Made by a program: the position numbers and the translations under genes. Under the pieces are notes generated by a model. The model worked only from the letters and a program-made list of their open reading frames with translations. It did no database searches and had not been told where the DNA came from. 64,000 nucleotides of DNA from UBA11740 sp049273695 (GTDB lineage Bacteria > Acidobacteriota > Blastocatellia > Pyrinomonadales > Pyrinomonadaceae): positions 1 to 64,000 of the forward strand of contig JBASRE010000030.1 of the NCBI GenBank assembly GCA_049273695.1. Reading direction: 5' to 3'. This document shows positions 40,338 to 48,497 of the stretch, in pieces. Position 1 is the first letter of the stretch, and each line of letters opens with the position of its first letter.

Positions 40338-41402
40338 TTAGCTTAAGTTAGTTGTTATCTCCGCAACACTAGGACTTAGAGCTGGATCAATCAGTCCTAG
40401 GGCTATTGTCACGCTATTACCCCTTGCTCGCACATCGAAACCAAAAATATCTAAAGCGGACGAGGGACACTCGACCTGAAATTGACGCAGTCGTTGTCCA
40501 TCGTCTCGCATTTCCCATATCTCCGGTTTTGGAAGATAAAGGCATAAAAAGATGCGTCCATCGATAACCTTTATGCCTGCCAGATATCGTGGCAGCCGAC
40601 CGCGTTCGCTCCCTTCAGATCCAGCCGACATTTGCGCGGCCAATTGCGGGAAGATCGAATGCGAAACATCTATCGTCCTGCTCAACCGGCCAGAGGCGAT
40701 GTCATAAACTTCCACTACGGGCCGGTACTTGAAAGCGACAAAAAGTTGGTTCTTCTCAACGCTAAGAAATGCCTGAGCGTCGAGACTCTCGTGGGTGTTT
40801 GGCCGCCGACCAAATCCTCTGATTAGCTTACCGTGGCTGTCCAACTCCACGATCAGAGGGCTTTGAGCCTCAGGCTTTCGAATCAGGGGACTTATCAAAA
40901 ACGTTTCTTTGTCGGTGATTGCGAAAGAAAAGACGCCAAAGTAAACGCGGATCAGCCTTTCGAATTCGCCCTTGGTTGAAAACACTTTGATTCCGTCATT
41001 GTCCGAAATGTAGAGTCTTTGATTCGCTATCTGACCGGCGTAAGGAAAATTAAGGGCGCCGACATGTTGCATCAGGAAAACGTTTGCCTTGGTTTCGCCA
41101 CCTGACCAGCGATGCACGGCGTGACCGTTATTGTCCAAAATGTACAAATCACCGTTGTTCGCATATGTCAGTGCCGTGGGTAAAGCGAACTCAGCATTCC
41201 CGCGGTTTTCCAGTAGACGCGATGGACGCAGAGATTGTGATCCGCCGGCAGACTCAGCCTGGAGCTTTTGCTTGATTGTGAGTTCCGGAAAGTGGGGCTT
41301 CGCTTTGGTCGAAGCGGATTTACTGCGTTCGGCGCACGCCGCAGTCACAGAAAGCACTGCGAAGGCGAAAAGAAAACAGGCGTTGTAAGATGCGGGTCTC
41401 AT
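40338..41402 (-). CDS. 6-bladed beta-propeller (NHL-like) secreted protein
   Basis: This 354-residue protein has an N-terminal signal peptide ending VLSVTAACAERSK, possibly a lipobox (TAAC) that would make it a lipoprotein. Propeller blades are visible as FALPTALTYANNGDLYILDN, VHRWSGGETKANVF, GQIANQRLYISDNDGIKVFS, FLSVEKNQLFVAFKYRPVVE and IKVIDGRIFLCLYLPKPEIW. The fold is usually a binding scaffold. Its start codon overlaps the stop of the thioredoxin-like gene by one base (TAATG), which implies coupled translation. It is followed by the cysteine-rich peptide gene. I infer that the three act together outside the cytosol. Confidence 0.8.
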   Translation of the reverse strand: MRPASYNACFLFAFAVLSVTAACAERSKSASTKAKPHFPELTIKQKLQAESAGGSQSLRPSRLLENRGNAEFALPTALTYANNGDLYILDNNGHAVHRWSGGETKANVFLMQHVGALNFPYAGQIANQRLYISDNDGIKVFSTKGEFERLIRVYFGVFSFAITDKETFLISPLIRKPEAQSPLIVELDSHGKLIRGFGRRPNTHESLDAQAFLSVEKNQLFVAFKYRPVVEVYDIASGRLSRTIDVSHSIFPQLAAQMSAGSEGSERGRLPRYLAGIKVIDGRIFLCLYLPKPEIWEMRDDGQRLRQFQVECPSSALDIFGFDVRARGNSVTIALGLIDPALSPSVAEITTNLS

Positions 41403-42379
41403 TATAGTTTAGCGAGCTTTGGATCAACTTCATCGCTGTTCTCAACGACTGACACTGAGTCGCGATCAATTAACAGGAGTATTCCATTGAGGCGGTTCTG
41501 CCCGTACGTACTTACCAACTTAGAAAACTCGCGTGAGAATGCGCTATCGGCCTTTTCAACCTGGAACTTAACCTGCAGGTTCGACTTGAAATTCTCTACG
41601 TCAACATTAGTGTAATCGACGGGAAGTAATGCGATGAACCGAATGTCCGGGCGTTTCACGACGTATTGGTTCAGCACCTGGACGAGCTCGCCAGATTGGC
41701 AACTCGTGCATACCGAAGTAAAAACAGCCACCGCCGCTTTGCCAGACTTTGTGTGTTGTGCTCTCTGCCTAAGTGAGTCAAAGGCTGTACCGGGAAGCTG
41801 ACTAAGGGTCTGCAGCACGGCGTCTGAGAGTGGGGGCAGCTGTCTATGGAGCAGAACATTTATTCGAGCAGTCAAATCGGCCTCGTAGTAATAGTCGTTA
41901 TAACTTAGTTTGCCCGCCTCGTTGAAAACAAATCTCCTTTCGCAACAATCCGGCACATTAAAAATGCGCTTTAGCTGAGTAAAATCCTGCTGAACGACAA
42001 TCACGTTATTCGACAGGGCGGGAAGACGTTCGCGCAGCACGTGCGCATCGCGAGTAATTAAAACAAACCAAATGTCAGCGCCGAATTTAGTTAACATCTG
42101 CGAGACGGAATCCAACTGACTCTGCACATCGGGATTAACAAACTGGACAAGGATAACCTTCCCGATAAGAGTGGCCAGAGGTTTATTAGCGCCGGTGTCG
42201 GCGAGGATATTTACCGCGGGGATTTCTTTCAGGTCCTGATCTACTGCTACGACCGGCTCCGGCGTTCTACGAAGGATCAAATACGCAATGACTGAAAGGT
42301 TGACGAGAACTAGTATGACTAAGACCAGCAGTCTTCGCCTGCGGCTAGCATTGGATTTTGGGAGAATGGGATTGCTCAA
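41402..42379 (-). CDS. Membrane-anchored double thioredoxin-fold protein
   Basis: This 325-residue protein has a basic N-terminus and one membrane helix (RLLVLVILVLVNLSVIAYLI). Two thioredoxin-like modules follow. The first (~50-175, KVILVQFVNPDVQSQLDSV, DIWFVLITRD) lacks a CxxC and shows vicinal Cys145-Cys146. The second (~185-325) carries Cys224-x-x-Cys227 in FTSVCTSCQSGE, placed like a thioredoxin active site. It could form or reduce disulphides in the eight-cysteine peptide encoded two genes downstream. It is first in that operon. It resembles TlpA/peroxiredoxin-like redoxins, but the fold call for module one is only moderately sure. Confidence 0.75.
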   Translation of the reverse strand: MSNPILPKSNASRRRRLLVLVILVLVNLSVIAYLILRRTPEPVVAVDQDLKEIPAVNILADTGANKPLATLIGKVILVQFVNPDVQSQLDSVSQMLTKFGADIWFVLITRDAHVLRERLPALSNNVIVVQQDFTQLKRIFNVPDCCERRFVFNEAGKLSYNDYYYEADLTARINVLLHRQLPPLSDAVLQTLSQLPGTAFDSLRQRAQHTKSGKAAVAVFTSVCTSCQSGELVQVLNQYVVKRPDIRFIALLPVDYTNVDVENFKSNLQVKFQVEKADSAFSREFSKLVSTYGQNRLNGILLLIDRDSVSVVENSDEVDPKLAKL

Positions 42380-42701
42380 GATTCGCTCTCCTCATGGGGG
42401 CTCAGGCGCGAAACGTTTGTCAAAAACCTTGAAACAAATCTCTCAAAAACTCGATCAATTTCGTGAAGCGCGCGCACTATAGAAGAGTCGGAAAAAGCTG
42501 TCAAGCATTAATTTACCGCGCACTGCATGAAATCTTGGAGACAATGCAGACCGCAGATCTCGTTTGATTTATTTTGGGCAGGGTTTTATAAACTTCTCGC
42601 TCCTAGCGGAGCGAAAAACCATTTCGTAGCCAGGAGATTGGAGGCTTTCCGCACATCAGGCGGCAAAGCCTCTGCTACAATTTTCCTTAGTCCGAACAAC
42701 C
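42380..42701. other. 322 bp intergenic region with palindromes
   Basis: This is the spacer between the divergent redoxin operon and dihydropyrimidinase. It contains a family copy of TTTATAAACTTCTCGCTCCTAGCGGAGCG (two arms, 42583-42615) and the stem GGCTTT..CGGCAAAGCC (42652-42670). No coding sequence was recognised. Confidence 0.55.
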
Positions 42702-44078
42702 ATGAAAACTCTAATCAAAAACGGCCAAATCGTAACCGCAACTGACAACTACAAAGCCGACATCTTGATCGAAGGCGAAATCGTTTCCGTCATCGGCGCG
42801 AAGCTCGACATGGAAGCTGACTTGACCATCGACGCGGCGGGCCGGCTCGTCATTCCCGGCGGCATCGATCCGCACACGCACATGGAACTGCCGTTTGGCG
42901 GCACGACTGCCTCGGACGACTTCACCACCGGCACGATCGCTGCTGCGCATGGCGGCACAACGACCATTGTCGACTTCGCTGTGCAGTACAAAGGCGAGTC
43001 GCTGCTTCAGGGCGTGGACAACTGGCACAAGAAAGCCGAGGGCAAGTGCGCGATCGATTACGGCTTTCACCTGATCACGACTGAACTCGAGGACCGGCAG
43101 ATTGAAGAAATGTACACGGTCATGGACGAAGGCGTGACCAGCTTCAAAATGTTCATGGCTTATCCCGGCGTGTTCCTGGTCGATGACGCGACGATCTTTC
43201 GCGCGATGTCCGCCGCCGGTCAACGCGGCGGCTTGATTTGCATGCACGCTGAGAACGGCATCGTCATCAACGAGATCATCAAGCATGCGCTGGCCAAAGG
43301 TCATACCGCGCCGAAGTACCACGCGCTGACTCGTCCGACAGTCGCCGAAGCCGAAGGCGTCCATCGAGCGATTGCGATTGCTGAAATGGCCGAGGCGCCC
43401 GTGTACATCGTGCACTTGTCGTGCGCCGACGCTTTGAATCAGGTGCGCCAGGCACGCGATCGCGGCATTCCCGCATTTGCCGAAACCTGTCCGCAGTATC
43501 TTTTCCTTTCCATCGAAGATTACGGCGACGGCTGGGACGGCGCGAAGTACGTGATGACGCCGCCGCTGCGCGAGAAATCAAATCAGGACGAGCTTTGGAA
43601 AGGTTTGAAGATGGATGATCTGCAAGTCATCTCAACCGATCACTGCCCATTCTGCATGAAAGAGCAGAAGGAACTCGGCAAGGATGACTTCACCAAGATT
43701 CCTAACGGAGCGCCCGGCGTCGAACACCGCGTGCCGCTGATTTACACCGGCGTGGTTGAGAATCGCATCTCGCTGAATCGATTTGTTGAGCTGACTTCAA
43801 CCGCGGCCGCCAAAATGTTCGGACTCTTTCCGAAGAAAGGCACAATCGCGGTGGGCTCGGACGCCGACATCGTCGTCTTTGACCCAAACAAAGAACAGAC
43901 CATCAGCGTGAAGACCCATCACATGAACGTCGATTACAGCGCCTACGAAGGCCGGACAATCAAAGGCGTCGTTGAGACAGTTCTTTCGCGCGGCTCAGTC
44001 GTGATCGACAAAGGCGATTTCAAAGGCAAGGCGGGCGCAGGACAGTTTCTGAAACGCGGCGAGTGTGTGGCAATCTAA
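42702..44078 (+). CDS. hydA: Dihydropyrimidinase
   Basis: This 458-residue cyclic amidohydrolase matches the dihydropyrimidinase/D-hydantoinase group in length and motifs. It has the metal-binding DPHTHMELPFGG, the carboxylated Lys149 in TSFKMFMAYPG, the metal ligands in CMHAENG and VHLSCADAL, the substrate stretch FAETCPQYLFLS, and STDHCPF. The C-terminus has KMFGLFPKKGTIAVGSDADI. It opens dihydrouracil/dihydrothymine to N-carbamoyl-beta-amino acids in the cytosol, the second step of reductive pyrimidine breakdown. PreA, ureidopropionase and the NCS1 transporter lie within 11 kb on the same strand. An allantoinase or hydantoinase role is less likely in this context. Confidence 0.95.
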   Translation: MKTLIKNGQIVTATDNYKADILIEGEIVSVIGAKLDMEADLTIDAAGRLVIPGGIDPHTHMELPFGGTTASDDFTTGTIAAAHGGTTTIVDFAVQYKGESLLQGVDNWHKKAEGKCAIDYGFHLITTELEDRQIEEMYTVMDEGVTSFKMFMAYPGVFLVDDATIFRAMSAAGQRGGLICMHAENGIVINEIIKHALAKGHTAPKYHALTRPTVAEAEGVHRAIAIAEMAEAPVYIVHLSCADALNQVRQARDRGIPAFAETCPQYLFLSIEDYGDGWDGAKYVMTPPLREKSNQDELWKGLKMDDLQVISTDHCPFCMKEQKELGKDDFTKIPNGAPGVEHRVPLIYTGVVENRISLNRFVELTSTAAAKMFGLFPKKGTIAVGSDADIVVFDPNKEQTISVKTHHMNVDYSAYEGRTIKGVVETVLSRGSVVIDKGDFKGKAGAGQFLKRGECVAI

Positions 44079-44079
44079 A

Positions 44080-44141
44080 GGTACGCACGCTTCCAGCGTG
44101 CTAAAACCGTTGAGAGCAAGCACGCTGGAAGCGTACGTACC
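44080..44141. repeat. REP-like GTACGCACGC palindrome
   Basis: GGTACGCACGCTTCCAGCGTGC and GCACGCTGGAAGCGTACGTACC are inverted around a 19 bp loop. It is the cleanest member of the family also present at 26544-26614 and 29455-29501, and lies right after the hydA stop, where it may also terminate transcription. Confidence 0.8.
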
Positions 44142-44150
44142 CCATCGCGG

Positions 44151-44840
44151 ATGCACGACACTCCTCACAACACACGAAACAAGTGCGCGCAATGCGGGTT
44201 AGTCAACGCTGCCTCTGACAGTGTCTGTCGACGGTGCGGCGAAGAACTCGATGTTGAGCCAGTAGCTGTTCAGCAGACATATGACGCCCCTCCAAAAAAG
44301 TCCCGCGGCTTCCTGAAACGAGTTGCCTGGATCGTGGGCGCGACCATGATCCTTCTAATAGTTTTTTACCTCTCACTTCTGTTCTCATCAGACGGCCTGC
44401 AATCGGAACAGCGCGATCAGGTTCAGCGCTCGATTACTATCCTGGAACAAAAGGGATTCAGCACCGAGGCTTTTGTTCTTCGGCGCCTGACTTCGTTTCG
44501 CACGTCCGACAATTGGCTCAACGCATACGTCGGGCACCGTGATGCTTATGCGGCCACGAACTTCCCTTTCGAAGTCGTGACTCTTTACTCGGACTTCTTC
44601 AGCCTGCCGATTGACGACACGGAACGCGCGGCGGTGCTTTTGCATGAAGCGCGCCATCTCTTGGGTGACGATGAGGACGAGGCGCTCGAGCTGACGTGGA
44701 AGAACAAACGACAGCTGGGTTGGACTGAAGACAAATATGGTCATACCCGCGTTTGGGATGCGACGGAAGACTTGACGCGCCCGCGGTTTGGTTACATGTT
44801 TTCGTGCGGCGCCGATGGGCAGACCGATTGTTACCGGTAA
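44151..44840 (+). CDS. Zinc-ribbon membrane protein with HExxH motif
   Basis: This 229-residue protein starts with a zinc ribbon (KCAQCGLVNAASDSVCRRCG), then a linker and one membrane helix (VAWIVGATMILLIVFYLSLL). The extracytoplasmic domain contains HEARH (165-169) in AAVLLHEARHLLGDDEDEAL, which fits the zincin consensus HExxH with a downstream acidic residue as possible third ligand. Upstream motifs are FRTSDNWLNAYVGHRDAYAA and FPFEVVTLYSDFFSLP. The end carries a Cys pair (SCGADGQTDC). It may be a small membrane metallopeptidase. I know no named family, and the motif could be fortuitous. Confidence 0.6.
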   Translation: MHDTPHNTRNKCAQCGLVNAASDSVCRRCGEELDVEPVAVQQTYDAPPKKSRGFLKRVAWIVGATMILLIVFYLSLLFSSDGLQSEQRDQVQRSITILEQKGFSTEAFVLRRLTSFRTSDNWLNAYVGHRDAYAATNFPFEVVTLYSDFFSLPIDDTERAAVLLHEARHLLGDDEDEALELTWKNKRQLGWTEDKYGHTRVWDATEDLTRPRFGYMFSCGADGQTDCYR

Positions 44841-44890
44841 GCTGTCGTTTATCTGTAATTGCACGAAACATCAAGAGCGATGTGACTTAT

Positions 44891-44987
44891 TCCCCTCCCC
44901 GCAAGCGGGGAGGGGCTGGGGGTGGGGTTTGTCGCGTTCGTCACCTCTCCCCCAACCCCTCTCCGCTTGCGGAGAGGGGAGAACGAG
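44891..44987. repeat. GC-rich inverted repeat
   Basis: CCCCTCCCCGCAAGCGGGGA and TCTCCGCTTGCGGAGAGGGG are two strong hairpins separated by CTGGGGGTGGGGT..ACCTCTCCCCCAACCCC, which also pair with each other. Such units are widespread intergenic repeats in several phyla. It lies in the spacer before a small secreted-protein gene. Confidence 0.75.
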
Positions 44988-45044
44988 AACGGACGACTTC
45001 TGCGCAAGTCTTGTTCAAATAAACACGTGAGAAAGAGGAAATGT

Positions 45045-45482
45045 ATGGGACACCTCGTGGCTCTTACCGCTCTCGTCACCGCAGTCGTCTTACCGCCTGC
45101 GGCTCTGGCGCAGAACCCTAAGATAGTCACCGCCTCCCAAGCCAACGGTGTCTACTCTTCGTACGACAACGAGATTCGCATTCTCGCGCTCGGGAAAAAC
45201 AAACTGAAGGTCCAGTTCGATGGCGTCTATCACACGATCTCGAAGAGCGTGAACACCGGCTACGCGAGCGGTGAAGCGACGATCGAAGGCAATGTCGCGG
45301 TGCTTGAGCTGCGCGAGTGGGGCCCGTGCAAGATCACGATGGTCTGGCTGCGTGGCAACAGATTAAAGGTGACGCAGGAAGGTGACTCTCCCGACTGCGG
45401 TTTCGGACATAACGTGCGGGCGGACGGGACCTATCGAAAGATTCGCGGCGGCAAGCCGAAGTTTGAACCGCCACCGGAATGA
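45045..45482 (+). CDS. Small secreted protein, paralogue 1
   Basis: This protein has 145 residues from MGHLVALTALVTAVVLPP; the chosen ATG has a GAAAGAGG site upstream and gives a proper signal peptide, whereas longer frames run into the palindromic repeat. The mature part begins QNPKIVTASQANGVYSSYDN and includes IRILALGKNKLKVQF, SGEATIEGNVAVLELREWGP, and the ending GTYRKIRGGKPKFE. A close relative is encoded at 47311-47739 on the other side of the S10 peptidase gene. It appears to be a small beta-barrel, possibly lipocalin-like. Two conserved Cys (PCKI, DCGF) probably form a disulphide. Function unknown. Confidence 0.72.
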   Translation: MGHLVALTALVTAVVLPPAALAQNPKIVTASQANGVYSSYDNEIRILALGKNKLKVQFDGVYHTISKSVNTGYASGEATIEGNVAVLELREWGPCKITMVWLRGNRLKVTQEGDSPDCGFGHNVRADGTYRKIRGGKPKFEPPPE

Positions 45483-45499
45483 GGTCATGGTCTCAGTTA

Positions 45500-45602
45500 C
45501 ACCGCGCTTCAGCGCGGTGAACACCTTCAGCATCACTTGCGGTCAACCGTTTTAACGGTTTAATGGATAAGCTGTCCGCCATCACCTCGCTAAAGCGAGG
45601 TG
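45500..45602. repeat. Palindromic repeats, CCGTTTTAACGG family
   Basis: Three hairpins occur: CACCGCGCTTCAGCGCGGTG (45500-45519), AACCGTTTTAACGGTT (45545-45560) and CACCTCGCTAAAGCGAGGTG (45583-45602). The first two repeat the arrangement at 9481-9541. Confidence 0.75.
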
Positions 45603-45726
45603 AGAATGAGACCTGCGCGTCGCCGTCCGTGATCGCCGACAATTTACTTGTCCTCTCGCTTACGTTTCCCTTACTATGCACGCCTTGCTGTTGCCTTCAA
45701 ATCAGTCTTACCGAGGTTAGTCGCGG

Positions 45727-47301
45727 ATGCTGGCAGCTCTCTTCTTCTGTTTCGCCCTGCTCACTGTCGGACAAGCTCCACCCGGACAACAGCCGGCAGC
45801 AACTCCGCAACCCGGAGCGTCGCCATCCGCTTCGCCGGGAGGTTCGGTCCCCGGACAACAGCGCGGCGCGCCGGAACGCCCGGCACCTTCACCGGAAGAA
45901 CCCCCGGTCGTAACAAAACACGAAATTCGCGTCGGCGGCCGTACGCTGCGTTACACCGCGACGACCGGCATGATGCCGATCAAGAACCGTGACGGCGACA
46001 CCGAGGCGCGCCTGTTCTTCATGGCTTATACGCTGGACGATCCTGCCAATCGCGCGCGACGGCCGCTGACATTTTCTTTCAACGGTGGGCCCGGCTCTTC
46101 ATCGGTGTGGCTGCATCTCGGCACGGTCGGTCCAAAGCGCGTCCGGATGAACTCAGATGGCGGAATGCCTGCGCCGCCGTTTGAATTGGTCGACAACGAA
46201 CACACCTGGCTGACGCAGAGTGATTTGGTCTTCATCGACCCAGTCGGGACCGGTTACAGCCGCGCCGCACGTCCCGACCTCAACGCAAAGTTTCTTGGAC
46301 TCCAGGGTGACATCGAATCCGTCGGCGAGTTCATTCGCATCTATCTGACGCGATACGAGCGCTGGGCTTCGCCTCTGTTCCTGGTCGGTGAAAGTTACGG
46401 CACGACGCGCGCGTCGGCCTTGTCAGGTTATCTGATCGACCGGGGCATCGCCTTTAACGGCATCATGCTGGTGTCGGCGATCATGAGTTTCCAAACGGCA
46501 CGGTTCGACCCGGGAAACGATCTGCCTTACGCGCTATATCTACCTGCGTACGCGGCAACGGCGTGGTATCACAAGCGGCTTCCGTCTGATCTTCAGTCAC
46601 GCCCGTTGACCGAGGTTGTTCAGGAAGTTGAAGACTGGTCCCTCAATCAATATACGGTGGCTTTGGCGCGGGGCGATCGCATGTCGCCGCAACAACGGCA
46701 GGAAGTCGCGGCGCGTCTGTCTCGCTACACGGGTCTCGGACAAAGCTTCTTCGAGAATGCCAATCTGCGCGTCAACCTGAATCTGTTCCGCAAAGAACTG
46801 CTGCGGTCCGAGCGCCGATCGATCGGACGTCTCGACAGTAGATTCAAAGGCTACGATTCAAATTATTCGACCGACAGTCCGGAGTACGACGCAAGTGAAG
46901 CGATAATTCGCTCGCCTTATACTGCGACTTTCAACAACTACGTGCGACGGGAGCTCGGATACAAGACGGACCTCGAGTATCACATTCTCGGCGGCGGCTT
47001 CACCAGTCCGTGGAATTGGGGCACGAACAACAACTACGTCGACACCAGCGTGGCGCTGCGGAATGCGCTGGCGAAGAATCCTTATCTGAAAATTTTCGTG
47101 GCGTGCGGCTACTACGATATGGCGACGCCATTCTCAGCTGCCGAATACACGATTCATCACATCAGCATCGATCCGTCGCTGCTGCGAAATTTCTCGACGG
47201 GCTATTACGAAGCCGGCCACATGATGTACATCGATGAAAAGTCGCACGCGAAGCTGCGCGCGGACATCGGCAAGTTCATCGACGATTCGCTGAGGCGCTA
47301 G
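45727..47301 (+). CDS. S10 family serine carboxypeptidase
   Basis: This 524-residue secreted protein has a signal peptide (LAALFFCFALLTVGQA) and a long Pro/Ala/Gln-rich linker. The S10 fold follows: FSFNGGPGSSSVWLHLGTVG (oxyanion loop), FIDPVGTGYSRA, and the nucleophile Ser223 in VGESYGTTRAS. The acid is in CGYYDMATPF and the base His in YYEAGHMMYI. The family removes C-terminal residues at acid pH. It is flanked by the two small paralogous secreted proteins. It probably acts in the periplasm or outside the cell in peptide scavenging. Confidence 0.93.
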   Translation: MLAALFFCFALLTVGQAPPGQQPAATPQPGASPSASPGGSVPGQQRGAPERPAPSPEEPPVVTKHEIRVGGRTLRYTATTGMMPIKNRDGDTEARLFFMAYTLDDPANRARRPLTFSFNGGPGSSSVWLHLGTVGPKRVRMNSDGGMPAPPFELVDNEHTWLTQSDLVFIDPVGTGYSRAARPDLNAKFLGLQGDIESVGEFIRIYLTRYERWASPLFLVGESYGTTRASALSGYLIDRGIAFNGIMLVSAIMSFQTARFDPGNDLPYALYLPAYAATAWYHKRLPSDLQSRPLTEVVQEVEDWSLNQYTVALARGDRMSPQQRQEVAARLSRYTGLGQSFFENANLRVNLNLFRKELLRSERRSIGRLDSRFKGYDSNYSTDSPEYDASEAIIRSPYTATFNNYVRRELGYKTDLEYHILGGGFTSPWNWGTNNNYVDTSVALRNALAKNPYLKIFVACGYYDMATPFSAAEYTIHHISIDPSLLRNFSTGYYEAGHMMYIDEKSHAKLRADIGKFIDDSLRR

Positions 47302-47310
47302 GAGTAACGA

Positions 47311-47739
47311 ATGAAGATTCTCGGTGCGGTACTACTTGTCCTGGCGTTTTGTTGCGCGGTCATTCCGCAGTCGAGAATTGTCACGGCAGCGCAAGCAAAT
47401 GGGACCTATCGTTCCGGCCCTAACGAAATCAAGATTCTCGCGCTGGGTAAAAACAAACTGCGAATCCAGATGGCCCTGGCGTGGGAATACAAAACGCCTG
47501 ACGGCCCGATGGCCAATGTGGGCGAGGCTCATGGCGAGGCGACAATCCAAAACGACGTTGCGACATTTCGGCCGGAAGGAACCGAGGACTGCACCATCAC
47601 TGTCAAGTTTCTCCCCGGAAACAGAATCAAGGTCGGTGAGGACCAGATGCTCAACTGCGGCTGGGGTTTTAACGTAAGTTCAACCGGCACTTACCGGAAA
47701 ATTCGCGGAGGGAAACCTAAGTTCGATGAAGATCGATAG
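47311..47739 (+). CDS. Small secreted protein, paralogue 2
   Basis: This 142-residue protein has a signal peptide (LGAVLLVLAFCCAVIPQS). It aligns with the protein at 45045-45482: RIVTAAQANGTYRSGPNEIK, ILALGKNKLRIQM, GEATIQNDVATF, and the ending TGTYRKIRGGKPKFDED. Two Cys at equivalent places (DCTI, NCGW) support a shared disulphide. It starts 9 bp after the S10 peptidase stop, so it is in one operon with it, while its paralogue lies upstream of the same peptidase. A binding or inhibitor role towards the peptidase is possible but unproven. Confidence 0.75.
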   Translation: MKILGAVLLVLAFCCAVIPQSRIVTAAQANGTYRSGPNEIKILALGKNKLRIQMALAWEYKTPDGPMANVGEAHGEATIQNDVATFRPEGTEDCTITVKFLPGNRIKVGEDQMLNCGWGFNVSSTGTYRKIRGGKPKFDEDR

Positions 47740-47767
47740 CTACATTCCGACCGGAGGCTCCATATAG

Positions 47768-48493
47768 ATGAGGATTTTAATTGTTTTAATCATTCTTCTA
47801 AGCGCGTTTTCGGTGAGCGTCAGGGCGCAAAGCGCGGTTGAGCCTCCACTGATTACCGTTACCGGCCAGGCCGAAGTGCGCGTGCCGCCCGATGAAGTTC
47901 TCTTCACCCTCGCGGTCGAAAATGTCGATAAGGACATGCTCGTCGCCAATAAGAAAACCGATGACAGCGTAAAGCAGATCCTCGCGATTGCCCGCAAGTA
48001 TGACGTCAAACCTGAGGACGTGCAGACCAGTCAAATCAGCGTCCAGCCGAAGTACAACACCGACGACATGGAGTACGAGGCACGTCGCGGCATAAAGCGC
48101 GTGCTCATCGGTTACCAGGTGGCGAAAACTGTGGCCGTCAGACTTCGCGACATCTCGCGGTTTGATGAAATGCTCGCGGATATCCTGAAGGCGGGCATTA
48201 CTCGTCTCAGCAATCTCGAGTTCCGTGATTCACAAATTCGGAAACACCGCGACGAGGCGCGCCGGATGGCTATGCGCGCGGCCAAAGAGAAAGCGACGTT
48301 ACTCGCTAACGAGATTGGCCAATCAATTGGCCCGGCGTATTCGATTGCGGAAACAACCCGTGATTACGATCCGCGTCCCATGCAAAACGTCTCGTCAGAT
48401 GCCGGTAGGGCCGGTGAGAGCGAATCAGCGCTTGCTCCAGGAACTTTGTCGGTTACCGCGCAGGTCACCGTCCGTTTCCGACTGAATCAGTAA
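47768..48493 (+). CDS. SIMPL (DUF541) domain protein
   Basis: This 241-residue periplasmic protein has a signal peptide (ILIVLIILLSAFSVSVRAQ). The SIMPL/DUF541 body has ITVTGQAEVRVPPDEVLFTL, ILAIARKYDVKPEDVQTSQI, GYQVAKTVAVRLRDISRFDE and EARRMAMRAAKEKATLLANE, and ends GTLSVTAQVTVRFRLN. Family members such as YggE are periplasmic proteins linked to oxidative-stress tolerance, without a known enzymatic activity. It is 28 bp after the small secreted paralogue and 4 bp before the NCS1 transporter, so it may be co-transcribed with both. Confidence 0.9.
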   Translation: MRILIVLIILLSAFSVSVRAQSAVEPPLITVTGQAEVRVPPDEVLFTLAVENVDKDMLVANKKTDDSVKQILAIARKYDVKPEDVQTSQISVQPKYNTDDMEYEARRGIKRVLIGYQVAKTVAVRLRDISRFDEMLADILKAGITRLSNLEFRDSQIRKHRDEARRMAMRAAKEKATLLANEIGQSIGPAYSIAETTRDYDPRPMQNVSSDAGRAGESESALAPGTLSVTAQVTVRFRLNQ

Positions 48494-48497
48494 AACC

